A DNA stretch of 64,000 nucleotides from Loktanella sp. M215 (GCF_021735925.1 NZ_WMEA01000008.1:1-64000), one strand, 5' to 3'. Counted from the first letter of the stretch, positions 53,624 to 62,283 are shown. The notes: generated by a model not told the origin, from the sequence alone. Numbers and translations: made by a program.

Positions 53624-53845
53624 GTGGGCCGGATCAAGGTGAACCTGACGCTGGATGAACAGGTGGCAGCGGATGCACGGTCGCTCGGGCTGAACATGTC
53701 TCGCTTGGCCGAGGCTGCGATCAGCGATGCCGCAAAGGCAGAGCGCAACCGCCTGTGGCGCGCGCAGAACGCGGCGGCCATCGCCACCTATGCCGCAGAG
53801 GTGGCACAGGACGGCTTGCCGCTGGCCCGTTTCAGAAGTTTCTGA
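53624..53845 (+). CDS. ccdA: CcdA-like antitoxin
   Basis: A 73-residue protein with an N-terminal ribbon-helix-helix (IKVNLTLDEQVAADARSLGLN) and a C-terminal toxin-binding tail (ERNRLWRAQNAAAIATYAAEVAQ), as in CcdA. GTG 53624 has AAGGAG six bases upstream; ATG 53609 would contain that ribosome site in its own codons. It starts four codons before the toxin frame shift point: its stop is followed three bases later by ccdB. Labile antitoxin; probably represses the operon with the toxin. Confidence 0.85.
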   Translation: MGRIKVNLTLDEQVAADARSLGLNMSRLAEAAISDAAKAERNRLWRAQNAAAIATYAAEVAQDGLPLARFRSF

Positions 53846-53848
53846 CGC

Positions 53849-54142
53849 GTGGCGCAATTCGACCTTTATCGGCTGGACGGCGACCAGCTTGTCGTCGATC
53901 TGCAGACCGATCTGATCGGGATTGACGCCTCTCGGGTCGTGGCACCGCTGCGCGACGCGGGGCGTTATGCCGCGTTTCCGGGTCTGACGCCGTCCGTGGA
54001 ATTTGACGGGACGACTTGGATCGTCCGGGTGCAGGAACTGGCGGCGGTGCCGGGCGGGGTCCTGAAGGCGCCGGTCGGATCATTGGCCGCGCACCGGGAT
54101 GCGTTGAAACGGGCGTTGGACATCCTGATCGACGGCGTCTGA
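53849..54142 (+). CDS. ccdB: CcdB-like toxin (gyrase poison)
   Basis: A 97-residue protein close to the normal CcdB length of about 100. Family features are the N-terminal FDLYRLDGDQLVVDLQTDLI, a central RVVAPLRDAG and a C-terminal helix (HRDALKRALDILIDGV) in place of the gyrase-contacting Trp-Gly-Ile end of F-plasmid CcdB. It starts at GTG 53849, coupled to ccdA. CcdB poisons DNA gyrase when the antitoxin is lost, stabilising plasmids. The absence of the terminal WGI means gyrase poisoning cannot be assumed. Confidence 0.85.
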   Translation: MAQFDLYRLDGDQLVVDLQTDLIGIDASRVVAPLRDAGRYAAFPGLTPSVEFDGTTWIVRVQELAAVPGGVLKAPVGSLAAHRDALKRALDILIDGV

Positions 54143-54150
54143 GCGGGCGG

Positions 54151-55848
54151 TCAACCTGTCAGGGCATCGGCGGCGCGGAACAGGCGCCTCGGGGGCAGGG
54201 TTTTCCGTTTCTGCGTCATGCGGATCCACCGCGGCACGTCGCAGCCGGGCATGGGGCGGGACACGCCGAAGCCCTGAATGTGATCGCAGCCCAGGGCATT
54301 GAGGACAAGACGCTCCTCCGGCGTTTCGACGCCTTCGGCCAGCGCATCCATTCGCAGGGCATGTGCCAAGCCGATCATTGCAGCGGTGATCTTGGCGAGT
54401 TCCGAATACGGGTGAATGTCCTTCACGAAACTCTGGTCGATCTTGATGCGGTCGACCTTGAAATTGCGCAGGTTCGCGATCGAGGCATGCGCCGTCCCGA
54501 AATCATCCAGTTCGATCCGGAAGCCCGCGTCGGACAGATCGTGAATGTTCTGCAGCATCTGGGGCGCCGTGCTGTCGATCATCGCGCTTTCCAGAATTCC
54601 GACCGCGATCAGCGTCATCGGCAGGCCAAAGCGATCTGCGGCACCCACCAGCCTTTCCACCAGATTGACGTGACGCAACCGGTCCGCCGTCAGGTTGAGG
54701 GACAGTTGCGGGATCGTCAGACCCGTATCCAGCCAGCCCCGCATCGTGGAAAATGCGTGGTCGACAAGATGTGAATCGAGGCTTTCCAGCAGATCTGCGT
54801 CCTTGGCCGCATCCAAAAAATGAAACGGCGTCAGCAGGCCGCGGGTGGGGTGATGCCACCGCGCCAGCACCTCGATCCCGACCAGATGACCTGAGCGCCC
54901 TTCGATCTGGGGTTGGAAAAAGGGCTCGAACTCGTTGTTCTGCAGACCCTGCCGGATCTGACCCTGCAAGGCTTCGCATTCCTCGACGCGGGTGCGCAAG
55001 CTGGGCGTGAAGAAACGGTAGGTGCTGCGCCCACCGTTTTTCGCAGTGTAAAGGGCCAGATCCGCGTTCGCCAAGTGCCGGTCCAGCGGGATGCCGTCCG
55101 ACCGGTTGCCATAGGCGATGCCGATGCTGGCGCCGACAGTGCAGGTCCGGTCGTTGAAGAAGAATGGTTTCGCGATATCGGTGATGATGTGGGCGGCCCG
55201 CTCGGCCATGGCCGTTTCCGGCATCCGTTCGAAGAACAGCAGCGTGAACTCGTCCCCGCCCAGCCGTGCGATGAAATCCTCGCGGCGGATATGAAAAGCC
55301 ATCGCCTTCGCGGCATGCCGCAGGGCGGCGTCACCGGCCGCGTGGCCCAGCCCGTCGTTGATCTGCTTGAACCTGTCGAGGTCGATCTGCATGACCGTGA
55401 CGTGATCGTCCGGCCAGCCGCCCTTGTTTGCCCGGTTCATCACCTCGTGAAACGCGCGGCGGTTCGGCAATGCCGTCAGTTCGTCGGTCAGGGCCAGTCG
55501 TTCCATGTCGCGCCCGCCAAGGTCCGCCACAAGCCGCGCGGCAGAGACGACACAGCCGATGGTGGTCGACAGTTCGGTCGTCACGAATCGTGCCAATTCT
55601 GCCAGACCGACGGGATCGGGATCGCCGCCCTTTGCGAACCGGGTGATGACGTGGCGCGCCATGTCTTCGAAACAGGTGAAGGTCCGGATCGCGTCGCGGG
55701 TAAAGGCACCGTTCATCATCCGGATCAGCGCCGGGTCCGCGTCTTTCAGCAGCGTGACATCGGCGTTGCGCAGATCGGACCAGACGCCGATGATCTTTCC
55801 CAACAACTGGCGGGCCTGATGCCCTGTCGGGGTCGCATCGCTGGCCAT
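54151..55848 (-). CDS. GGDEF-EAL c-di-GMP signalling protein
   Basis: A 565-residue cytoplasmic protein. An N-terminal helical region (about 1-110) precedes a GGDEF domain with intact GGDEF and an I-site RxxD exactly five residues before it (RRED-FIARL-GGDEF). The EAL domain has EVL in place of EAL, but retains LSLNLTAD, ELDDFGTAHASI, KIDQSFV, EGVET and the Gln of HIQGFGVSRP, so phosphodiesterase activity is possible. ATG 55848 overlaps the stop of a 21-codon frame; a GTG at 55950 is an alternative start. It lies downstream of a globin gene in the same direction, suggesting a gas or redox input supplied by a separate protein. Confidence 0.88.
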   Translation of the reverse strand: MASDATPTGHQARQLLGKIIGVWSDLRNADVTLLKDADPALIRMMNGAFTRDAIRTFTCFEDMARHVITRFAKGGDPDPVGLAELARFVTTELSTTIGCVVSAARLVADLGGRDMERLALTDELTALPNRRAFHEVMNRANKGGWPDDHVTVMQIDLDRFKQINDGLGHAAGDAALRHAAKAMAFHIRREDFIARLGGDEFTLLFFERMPETAMAERAAHIITDIAKPFFFNDRTCTVGASIGIAYGNRSDGIPLDRHLANADLALYTAKNGGRSTYRFFTPSLRTRVEECEALQGQIRQGLQNNEFEPFFQPQIEGRSGHLVGIEVLARWHHPTRGLLTPFHFLDAAKDADLLESLDSHLVDHAFSTMRGWLDTGLTIPQLSLNLTADRLRHVNLVERLVGAADRFGLPMTLIAVGILESAMIDSTAPQMLQNIHDLSDAGFRIELDDFGTAHASIANLRNFKVDRIKIDQSFVKDIHPYSELAKITAAMIGLAHALRMDALAEGVETPEERLVLNALGCDHIQGFGVSRPMPGCDVPRWIRMTQKRKTLPPRRLFRAADALTG

Positions 55849-55913
55849 CAGATGGGGGCCATGACCTGCATCGCGAAGCTGTGGCACAGCACATGCAGTT
55901 CGGTGGCGTTCAT
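55848..55913 (-). CDS. Possible short coupled leader ORF (21 aa)
   Basis: Between globin and GGDEF-EAL genes a frame starting at ATG 55913 encodes MNATELHVLCHSFAMQVMAPI and stops in a TGATG overlap with the next start. There is no clear ribosome site, and it could equally be part of a longer, GTG-started GGDEF-EAL protein's untranslated region. I recognise no family. Confidence 0.25.
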   Translation of the reverse strand: MNATELHVLCHSFAMQVMAPI

Positions 55914-55974
55914 GACCAAAAGTGACAGCGGGGATGCCGGCGGACAGCACAGGGGCGGCTGGGGTGCTGCGGCG

Positions 55975-56394
55975 TCAATGGGCACGATGGCCGGCACCTT
56001 CTAGCATGGTTTCGCAGACCGCCCCGAGGGCCGCGGTCCATGCGGCCCGGTAGTCGGCAGACCATTCGTCCCGCATCAAGGTAGACATGGTTTCGATCAG
56101 CACGTCCGTCACGATGGCATAGTGGCCGGGCTCTGCCCCGTAATCGACATGGCGCTTGCCCAAGGCCATCAGCGCCAGCCGGATCTGGTCGAGGTTGTCG
56201 GCGCTTTCGACGATCATCACGATGGATTGCCAAAGTTTTTCGCATTGTTCGAACATGTCCTCTGAAAACAGGGGGCGCACGGCGGGCGCGGTCTGGAAAA
56301 GTTTGACGTAGAACGCGTCGGTCGCCGCCACGTTCGACGCCGCCAGCCGTTCGGCAGACCTGCGTATCAAATCGATCTGTACGTCCGACAGCAT
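55975..56394 (-). CDS. Single-domain globin
   Basis: A 139-residue globin without an attached reductase. The heme-binding pattern includes FYVKLFQTAPAVRPLF in the B/C helices and LGKRHVDYGAEPGHYAIV around the proximal His (about residue 85). It resembles the globin part of flavohaemoglobins and single-domain haemoglobins. ATG 56394 has AGG seven bases upstream; a longer frame to 56451 is less likely. It heads an operon with the GGDEF-EAL gene, consistent with oxygen or nitric oxide sensing or handling tied to c-di-GMP. The 201 bases upstream separate it from the divergent MaoC gene. Confidence 0.87.
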   Translation of the reverse strand: MLSDVQIDLIRRSAERLAASNVAATDAFYVKLFQTAPAVRPLFSEDMFEQCEKLWQSIVMIVESADNLDQIRLALMALGKRHVDYGAEPGHYAIVTDVLIETMSTLMRDEWSADYRAAWTAALGAVCETMLEGAGHRAH

Positions 56395-56595
56395 GATTCT
56401 ACCTGTTGCAACGGGTGGGCCAACGCCGTCGTAGATCGATAACGATAACAACGGGTGAACCGCATCCGCAACTTGGCGGTGGACACCGGACCGTCTAACG
56501 CGAGAGTTTCACTGCGGTCGGTCGCCTGCGTCTCGCCATGACGGGTGCGATGGGATATTGCCGTGGTCAGGCGCAATCTGCTGAAGGACCCTGTC

Positions 56596-57054
56596 ATGGC
56601 CGGACTTTATTTCGAAGACTTTCATGTCGGGCAGACCTTTCGACACGAGTTGACCCGCACGGTAACCGAAGCGGACAACACCATGTTCAGCCTGATGTCG
56701 ATGAACCCGCAGCCGCTGCATATCGACGCGCATTTCGCGGAAGGGACCGAATGGGGGCAGCGCCTGTTCAACTCCATGTTCACGCTGGCGATCATGGTGG
56801 GCCTCAGCGTGCAGGACACGACCCTTGGCACGACGATCGGCAACCTGGGCTTTTCGGACGTCACCTTTCCCGCACCCGTGTTTCATGGCGATACGCTACG
56901 GGCAGAGACGAACGTCTTGGCGGTGCGACCCAGCAAGTCCCGCTCGACGCAGGGCATCGTCACGTTCGAGCATCTGTGCTTCAAACAGGACGGCACATTG
57001 GTCGCCAGATGCGAGCGTGCAGCACTGATGAAAACACGCGGGGGGGCGAACTGA
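56596..57054 (+). CDS. MaoC-like (R)-hydratase
   Basis: A 152-residue single hot-dog domain protein. The hydratase motif region is FSLMSMNPQPLHID, in which Asn and His correspond to the catalytic pair of MaoC dehydratases (Asp replaced by Asn). The later FGDVTFPAPVFHGDTLRAETNV-type segment is also conserved. ATG 56596 has AAGGA eight bases upstream. Its stop overlaps the lyase start (TGATG). It probably hydrates an enoyl- or mesaconyl-type CoA ester, the product passing to the neighbouring lyase; the exact substrate is inferred. Confidence 0.85.
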   Translation: MAGLYFEDFHVGQTFRHELTRTVTEADNTMFSLMSMNPQPLHIDAHFAEGTEWGQRLFNSMFTLAIMVGLSVQDTTLGTTIGNLGFSDVTFPAPVFHGDTLRAETNVLAVRPSKSRSTQGIVTFEHLCFKQDGTLVARCERAALMKTRGGAN

Positions 57055-57911
57055 TGCGCAGTTTTCTGTTCGTGCCCGGCGACAGCCCCCATAAATTCGC
57101 CAAGGCCCGCACCGGCGAGGCCGATGCGCTGATCCTCGATCTGGAGGATTCAGTGGCGGCCAGCGCCAAGGATGCCGCGCGGGGCACCGTGGCCGAAATG
57201 CTGGATGCGCCGCGCGAAGGGCCCGCGCTTTTCGTGCGGGTCAATGCGCTGGATACGGGGCTGACGCTGGCCGATCTGGCCGCCGTGATGCCGCACCGCC
57301 CGGACGGGATCGTGCTGCCCAAGTGCGAAAGCCCCGCTGACCTGCGCAGGGTGGCGCATTACCTTGCCGCGTTCGAAGCGGCGCATGACCTGCCGTCGAC
57401 AAAGATCCTCGCGATCGTCACCGAAACCGCTGCCTCGCTGTTCACCACCGGGCAGTATGCGGGCGTGGACGCGCGTCTGTGGGGGATGATGTGGGGTGCC
57501 GAAGACCTTGCCGCCTCGCTTGGCGCGCGCGAAAACGGGGCACGGCAGGGCTATCACGAGCCGTTTCGTCTGGCGCGGAACCTGTGTCTGGCAGGGGCGG
57601 CAGCGGCGGGCGTGGTCGCCGTGGATACCATCTGCGCCGTACTGGATGATCTAAGTGTGATCGAGGGCGAGGCCGCTGCGGCGCGCCGCGACGGATTTGG
57701 CGCCAAGGCGGTGATCCATCCCAAGCATGTCGCTGTCGTCAATACCGCCTTTACCCCGACACAGGTAGAGCTGGACTGGGCGCAGAAGGTGCTGGACGCC
57801 TTCGCCGCCGACCCCGGTGCGGGTGTCGTGCGGATCGACGGGCAGATGATCGACAAACCCCACGAACGCGCCGCCCGCAAGATCATGGCGGCCGCCGGCA
57901 TCGGGGATTGA
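57054..57911 (+). CDS. CitE-like CoA-ester lyase
   Basis: A 285-residue TIM-barrel lyase of the citrate-lyase beta/malyl-CoA lyase family. Seen motifs are SFLFVPGDSPHKFAKA at the N-terminus, LILDLEDSV with metal-binding acidic residues (about 25-33), ILAIVTETAASLF (about 122) and WGAEDLAASLGA (about 146). GAKAVIHPKHVAVV is the C-terminal signature. No lyase alpha or gamma subunits are nearby, so it is a stand-alone enzyme cleaving malyl-, beta-methylmalyl- or citramalyl-CoA. Translationally coupled to the MaoC-like gene. Confidence 0.88.
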   Translation: MRSFLFVPGDSPHKFAKARTGEADALILDLEDSVAASAKDAARGTVAEMLDAPREGPALFVRVNALDTGLTLADLAAVMPHRPDGIVLPKCESPADLRRVAHYLAAFEAAHDLPSTKILAIVTETAASLFTTGQYAGVDARLWGMMWGAEDLAASLGARENGARQGYHEPFRLARNLCLAGAAAAGVVAVDTICAVLDDLSVIEGEAAAARRDGFGAKAVIHPKHVAVVNTAFTPTQVELDWAQKVLDAFAADPGAGVVRIDGQMIDKPHERAARKIMAAAGIGD

Positions 57912-58138
57912 CACCGCGATTGGTCGCGGAAAAGCCGCGCCCCGCGCTTGAAACCCCGTGATTTGCACGGCGCGCTCAATGAAAAATGGCGGGACATCAG
58001 ACCCAAGACAGACCAGTGCCGGATCCGTTATGACACCGCCGATGCGCAGGGCGGTGGCCAGAACCGCCCCTTTGCAAAGGCTGTCAGGGCGGGCGGATCA
58101 TCGCCATCGCGGGCAGGGGGACTTTGCCGCGTGGGCGA
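57912..58138. other. Non-coding or degenerate stretch
   Basis: About 230 bases between the lyase stop and a transposase remnant. Both strands have short open frames, none with a ribosome site or recognisable family. A minus-strand frame reads like protein (VPPFFIERAVQ) but lacks start and context, so it may be old gene debris. Confidence 0.3.
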
Positions 58139-58350
58139 TCAGGCCGGCAGGAGGACCTGACGGGCTACGCGTGGCCAGTCCTTGTGGTTCAAGGCAGCCT
58201 CTGCCAGCGCGCCCGGCAACGACTGATTGAAGAAGGCCTGATCGGGCGTTTTGCTGTTGAGCGATGAGTGAGGTCGCCGGCTGTAGTAAATGCCCAGTTA
58301 ACGCCCGATGGCGGCACGGGCTTCCGAGACGCTCGCGCAGGCGTGAGTTG
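58139..58350 (-). pseudogene. IS3-family transposase remnant (C-terminal end)
   Basis: Reading the minus strand, SVSEARAAIGR is followed by a stop (TAA) and then LGIYYSRRPHSSLNSKTPD and AFFNQSLP, the hallmark C-terminal end of IS3-family OrfB (usual form IGRYLxxYNxRRPHSSL). The stop replaces the expected Tyr codon, so a single base change broke the frame. Upstream of about 58350 similarity ends, and no orfA, catalytic DDE core or terminal inverted repeats were found. It is a truncated relic. The next 95 bases up to the ABC ATPase stop (58351-58445) contain nothing I recognise. Confidence 0.75.
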
Positions 58351-58445
58351 TGGTCAGCAAACTGTCGGTGCTTCTGGTTGGTGATGCGTCCGAGCCTGCG
58401 AGGCTGACACCGACGAGGGCTGGGATCGTCAGGGCTGACGAAACT

Positions 58446-59447
58446 TCACCGCAGACGGCTGCCGTCGGCGGCGAAAAGGTAACTCTTGGCGGTATCGAAC
58501 CCGAGCCCCACGGTATCGCCGACGCGGGCCGGATGCTGGCCGAACATGCGGATTGTGGCAACTTCATCGGGTCGGGTCTGCACCACGATATTCGTGTCGC
58601 CCCCCAGCCTTTCCACATGGGTGACCGTCCCTTGCAGCGCACTGTCGGGGTCGAGCCGCAGATCCTCTGGCCGAATGCCGAGTTCCGCGCCCGCAGGGGC
58701 ATCGTCCGGCGGGGTCAGAAAGTTCATCGCAGGTGCGCCGAGAAATCCGGCGACGAAGCGATTGGCAGGGTTGTTATAAAGCTCCATCGGTGTGCCGATC
58801 TGTTCGACGCGGCCGTCGCGCAGCACGACGATGCGGTCGGCCAAGGTCATCGCTTCGGTCTGGTCGTGTGTCACGTAGATCATGGTGGCGCCAAGGGTAC
58901 GGTGCAGCTGCGCGATCTCGATCCTTGTGTTCATGCGCAGGGCGGCATCGAGGTTCGACAAGGGTTCGTCGAACAGGAACAGCTTTGGTTGGCGTACGAT
59001 CGCGCGCCCGATGGCGACGCGCTGGCGCTGGCCGCCGGACAGTTCTGCCGGCCGGCGGGTCAGGTAGGGAGCGAGGTTCAGGATCCGTACCGCCTCGGCC
59101 AGTCGCGCGGCGATGACGTCCTTGGGCGCGCCTTCCTGCTTCAGGCCAAGTGTCATGTTGTCCGAGACGTTCAGGTGCGGGTAAAGGGCGTAACTCTGGA
59201 ACACCATTGCGATACCACGCTTTGCGGGCGGCACTGAGTTGACGCGCTGGCCGCCAATTTCGACGGTGCCCGATGTGGCATCTTCCAGGCCCGCGATGAC
59301 GCGCAACAACGTTGATTTTCCGCAGCCCGAGGGACCGACGAAGACGACGAATTCGCCCTTTTCCACGGTCAGGTCGATGCCGTGCAGCACCTTGACGGTG
59401 CCGAACGCCTTGCTGACGCCGTCGAGTTTCAGGCTGGTGTCGGTCAT
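58446..59447 (-). CDS. ABC sugar transporter ATP-binding protein (second CUT1 system)
   Basis: A 333-residue MalK/UgpC-type ATPase. Walker A GPSGCGKST, signature LSGGQRQR, Walker B LFLFDEP and YVTHDQTEAM are intact, followed by a C-terminal TOBE region somewhat shorter than that of the copy at 50.7 kb. It is the last gene of the leftward operon and overlaps the oxidoreductase by four bases. It ends near the IS3 relic but looks full length. Confidence 0.93.
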   Translation of the reverse strand: MTDTSLKLDGVSKAFGTVKVLHGIDLTVEKGEFVVFVGPSGCGKSTLLRVIAGLEDATSGTVEIGGQRVNSVPPAKRGIAMVFQSYALYPHLNVSDNMTLGLKQEGAPKDVIAARLAEAVRILNLAPYLTRRPAELSGGQRQRVAIGRAIVRQPKLFLFDEPLSNLDAALRMNTRIEIAQLHRTLGATMIYVTHDQTEAMTLADRIVVLRDGRVEQIGTPMELYNNPANRFVAGFLGAPAMNFLTPPDDAPAGAELGIRPEDLRLDPDSALQGTVTHVERLGGDTNIVVQTRPDEVATIRMFGQHPARVGDTVGLGFDTAKSYLFAADGSRLR

Positions 59448-60472
59448 GGGGTATCCTTGAGCGCGACGGGATAGCCCGTCCGGATGGAATGATCAGCGGC
59501 GAGGCAGATCGCCAGCGACTGCACCGCGTCGGCCATGTGGCGCGACAGGTCGACGTCGTTCGCTATGGCGTCCAACAACCACGCCTGTTCGGCGTCGCAC
59601 AGCGCCTGATGCCCCGGCTCGTCGGGCATGTCGATCAATGTGTCGCCGGTCAGGCGGTGGACCTTGATCGCGCCAACCTTCGTGTGGCCATCCACGTCGT
59701 CGGACCGGCCGGTATTGCCCTCGGTGATCGACACGGCGCCGTTCGGCGAGACGATATCCTTCACGAAACTCGCGGTCTCGGACATCATCGGGCCCCAGCC
59801 GGCCTCGTACCAGCCGACCGAACCATCGTCGAACACGACCTGAAACTGGCCGTAATTGTACATGCCCTCGGGCAGCTCGTCGGACAGGCGCAGACCCATG
59901 CCGTTGACGCGGACGGGCTGGGCGTCGGTGATCTGGCACATGACGTCGACGTAATGCACGCCGCAATCGACGATGGGCGATGTCGTCTGCATCAGCGCCT
60001 TGTGGGTGTCCCAGGTCGGACCGGTCGATTGCTGATTCAGATTGAGGCGAAAGACATAAGGCCCGCCAAGCCCACGGGCCTCTGCGATCAGGCGCTGCCA
60101 GCTGGGGTGGTGGCGCAGGATGTAGCCGACGCCCAGCTTGCGGTTCAGGCGTTCCGCCGCGGCCACGACACGGCGGGCGTCGGCGACGCTGGTGGCAAGG
60201 GGCTTTTCGACAAAGACGTGGGCGCCTGCCTCCATCGCCGCTATGGCGTAGTCGGCGTGACTATCGGAATAGGTCGCGACGACGACAAGGTCGGGCTGCG
60301 TCTGCGCCAGCGCCTCGGCGTAGTCGGTAAACAGCGGATAGCCTTGCAAATCGACCGGCAGGTCGACGGGTGAACGGTTCACCAGTCCGACGATCTGCGC
60401 GTCTGGATGATCGTGGTGGGCCAGTGCATGGCTGCGCCCCATGTTGCCAAGGCCGGCGATAAGGATCTTCAT
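59444..60472 (-). CDS. Gfo/Idh/MocA-family oxidoreductase (second system)
   Basis: A 342-residue NAD(P)-dependent oxidoreductase. The Rossmann start is KILIAGLGNMGRSHALAH, the lysine motif is FVEKPLAT (about residue 95) and the catalytic-type His is in IVDCGVHYVDVM. ATG at 60472 overlaps the MalG stop, and its own stop overlaps the ATPase start, so it is embedded in the transport operon. It likely acts on the imported sugar or amino sugar. Confidence 0.9.
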   Translation of the reverse strand: MKILIAGLGNMGRSHALAHHDHPDAQIVGLVNRSPVDLPVDLQGYPLFTDYAEALAQTQPDLVVVATYSDSHADYAIAAMEAGAHVFVEKPLATSVADARRVVAAAERLNRKLGVGYILRHHPSWQRLIAEARGLGGPYVFRLNLNQQSTGPTWDTHKALMQTTSPIVDCGVHYVDVMCQITDAQPVRVNGMGLRLSDELPEGMYNYGQFQVVFDDGSVGWYEAGWGPMMSETASFVKDIVSPNGAVSITEGNTGRSDDVDGHTKVGAIKVHRLTGDTLIDMPDEPGHQALCDAEQAWLLDAIANDVDLSRHMADAVQSLAICLAADHSIRTGYPVALKDTP

Positions 60473-61308
60473 TTGACGGCTCCTGATGTGATGCCGCGGA
60501 TCAGCTGCCGCGAAAAGATGACGTAAAGGACCATGACCGGCAGGATCGCCAGCGACAGCGCCGAGAGGACGGCATTCCAGTCCGTTACAAACTGGCCGAT
60601 GAAGACCTGAGAGCCCAAGGTCAGCGTCTTGACGTCTTCCGACGGCGCCAGGATCAGCGGGAACCACAGGTCGTTCCAGATCGGGATCATGTTGAACACC
60701 GCGACCGTCGCCATCGCAGGGCGGACCAGCGGCAGCACAAGGCGGAAGAAGATCGCGTATTCCGATAGTCCGTCGATCCGGCCAGCATTTTTCAGATCGT
60801 CGGACACCTGCCGCATGAACTCTGACAGGATGAAGACCGCCAGCGGCAGACCCTGCGCCGTGTAGACGAGGATCAACGCCCAGAGGGTGTTCACCAGCCC
60901 GCTCGCCACCATCATCTGCAGGATCGCCACGGTGCCGATGCGGATCGGGATCATGATGCCGAGTGCAAGGTAGAGGCCCATCAGCGTATTGCCCTTGAAG
61001 CGATACTCGGCCAGCGCGAAGGCCGCCATCGCGCCGAACAGCAGGATGAAGAACAGCGACACGACAGTGACGATCATCGAGTTCTGGAAATAGCCGAAGA
61101 AATCGCCCTGCTTCAGCACCGTCTGGTAGCCGATCAGCGAGAAGCTGTCGGCGTTTGGCAGCGCCAAGGGTTCGCGAAAGATCGCCTTGCGCGCCTTGAA
61201 GCTGTTGATGACGATCACGAAGACCGGGAACAGCGCAATCAACATGTAGGCGATCAGCGCCACGTGGGCGGCCACGGTGTTCAGGGGGTTGGTCCGCGCG
61301 GTGCTCAT
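60469..61308 (-). CDS. ABC sugar transporter permease (MalG type, second system)
   Basis: A 279-residue six-helix permease of normal length. The EAA loop is LKNAGRIDGLSEYAIFFRLVLP. It forms the channel with the MalF-type subunit encoded seven bases upstream. In contrast to its 49.6-kb counterpart it lacks an enlarged periplasmic loop. Confidence 0.92.
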   Translation of the reverse strand: MSTARTNPLNTVAAHVALIAYMLIALFPVFVIVINSFKARKAIFREPLALPNADSFSLIGYQTVLKQGDFFGYFQNSMIVTVVSLFFILLFGAMAAFALAEYRFKGNTLMGLYLALGIMIPIRIGTVAILQMMVASGLVNTLWALILVYTAQGLPLAVFILSEFMRQVSDDLKNAGRIDGLSEYAIFFRLVLPLVRPAMATVAVFNMIPIWNDLWFPLILAPSEDVKTLTLGSQVFIGQFVTDWNAVLSALSLAILPVMVLYVIFSRQLIRGITSGAVK

Positions 61309-61315
61309 CTGACCC

Positions 61316-62233
61316 TCAGAACTGGTAACGGCGGATGCGCGTCTGGATGCCGAAAAGATACAGGCACACGCCGATCAGGATGACCCCGAACATCGCACTG
61401 GCAATGGCCGACCCCATGTAGGGATCGCCCAATTGCAGCTGAAAGCCAAAGAATGTGCGATAGAGGAACGTGCCGAGGATGTCGGAGGCGAAGTTCGGCC
61501 CCGCCAGCGCGCCCTGCGCCGCATAGATCAGGTCGAAGGCGTTAAAGTTCGCCACGAAGGTCAGGATCGAGATGATGCCGATCGAGGGCAGGATCAACGG
61601 CAGCTTGATCTTCCAGAAGGCGCCCCAGCCGGTGATGCCGTCGCATTCCGCGGCTTCCAGCACCTCGTCCGGGATCGACAGCAAGGCGGCGTAGATCAGC
61701 ATCATCGGGATGCCGACGAACTGCCAGACAGAGATCAGGGCGAGCGTGGTGAGCGCCGAACTTTCCTTGCCCAGCCAGGGCGAGAAAAGGGATTTCAGGC
61801 CAACCGCATCCAGCATGCCCGGTGCGATGCCCCAGATCGGCGAGAGGATCAGTTTCCACGCGAAGCCGACGATGACGAAGGACAGGATCGTGGGGACGAA
61901 GATCGCGGTGCGGTAGATGCCCGAAAACCGCAGGCGCGGGTTCGACAGGATCGCGGCGAGGGCGATGCCGATGGGGTTCTGCACCGCCATGTGAATGACG
62001 AAAAACCAGCAGTTGTTGACCAGCGCGTTCCAGAACTGCCTCGACCAGTTGGGGTCGCCGAACAGCGTCTTGAAGTTGGCCAGCCCGACGAAGACCGCCC
62101 CGCCATCGCCCTTGTTGAACAGGGCCAGCCGCAAGGTGTCGAACAGGGGAATGATCATGATGGCCGTATAGACCAGCACCGCGGGGGCCAGAAAGACGGC
62201 AATGTGCCAGGGTCTGCGGGGTCTGTCGGTCAT
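61316..62233 (-). CDS. ABC sugar transporter permease (MalF type, second system)
   Basis: A 305-residue six-helix permease. The EAA loop is LEAAECDGITGWGAFWKIKLP. ATG 62233 has AAGGG six bases upstream; an in-frame start at 62305 would add 24 residues and run into the binding-protein gene. Separated by 50 bases from the binding-protein stop. Confidence 0.91.
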   Translation of the reverse strand: MTDRPRRPWHIAVFLAPAVLVYTAIMIIPLFDTLRLALFNKGDGGAVFVGLANFKTLFGDPNWSRQFWNALVNNCWFFVIHMAVQNPIGIALAAILSNPRLRFSGIYRTAIFVPTILSFVIVGFAWKLILSPIWGIAPGMLDAVGLKSLFSPWLGKESSALTTLALISVWQFVGIPMMLIYAALLSIPDEVLEAAECDGITGWGAFWKIKLPLILPSIGIISILTFVANFNAFDLIYAAQGALAGPNFASDILGTFLYRTFFGFQLQLGDPYMGSAIASAMFGVILIGVCLYLFGIQTRIRRYQF

Positions 62234-62283
62234 GGCGGCCCTTCGGATGGATGGCCCCGGCACGGTTGCCGGGGCCGGTTCGC

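Noticed and set aside
57912..58138. Short open frames after the lyase gene as small genes
   Set aside because: No ribosome site, no family match, and they adjoin transposase debris.
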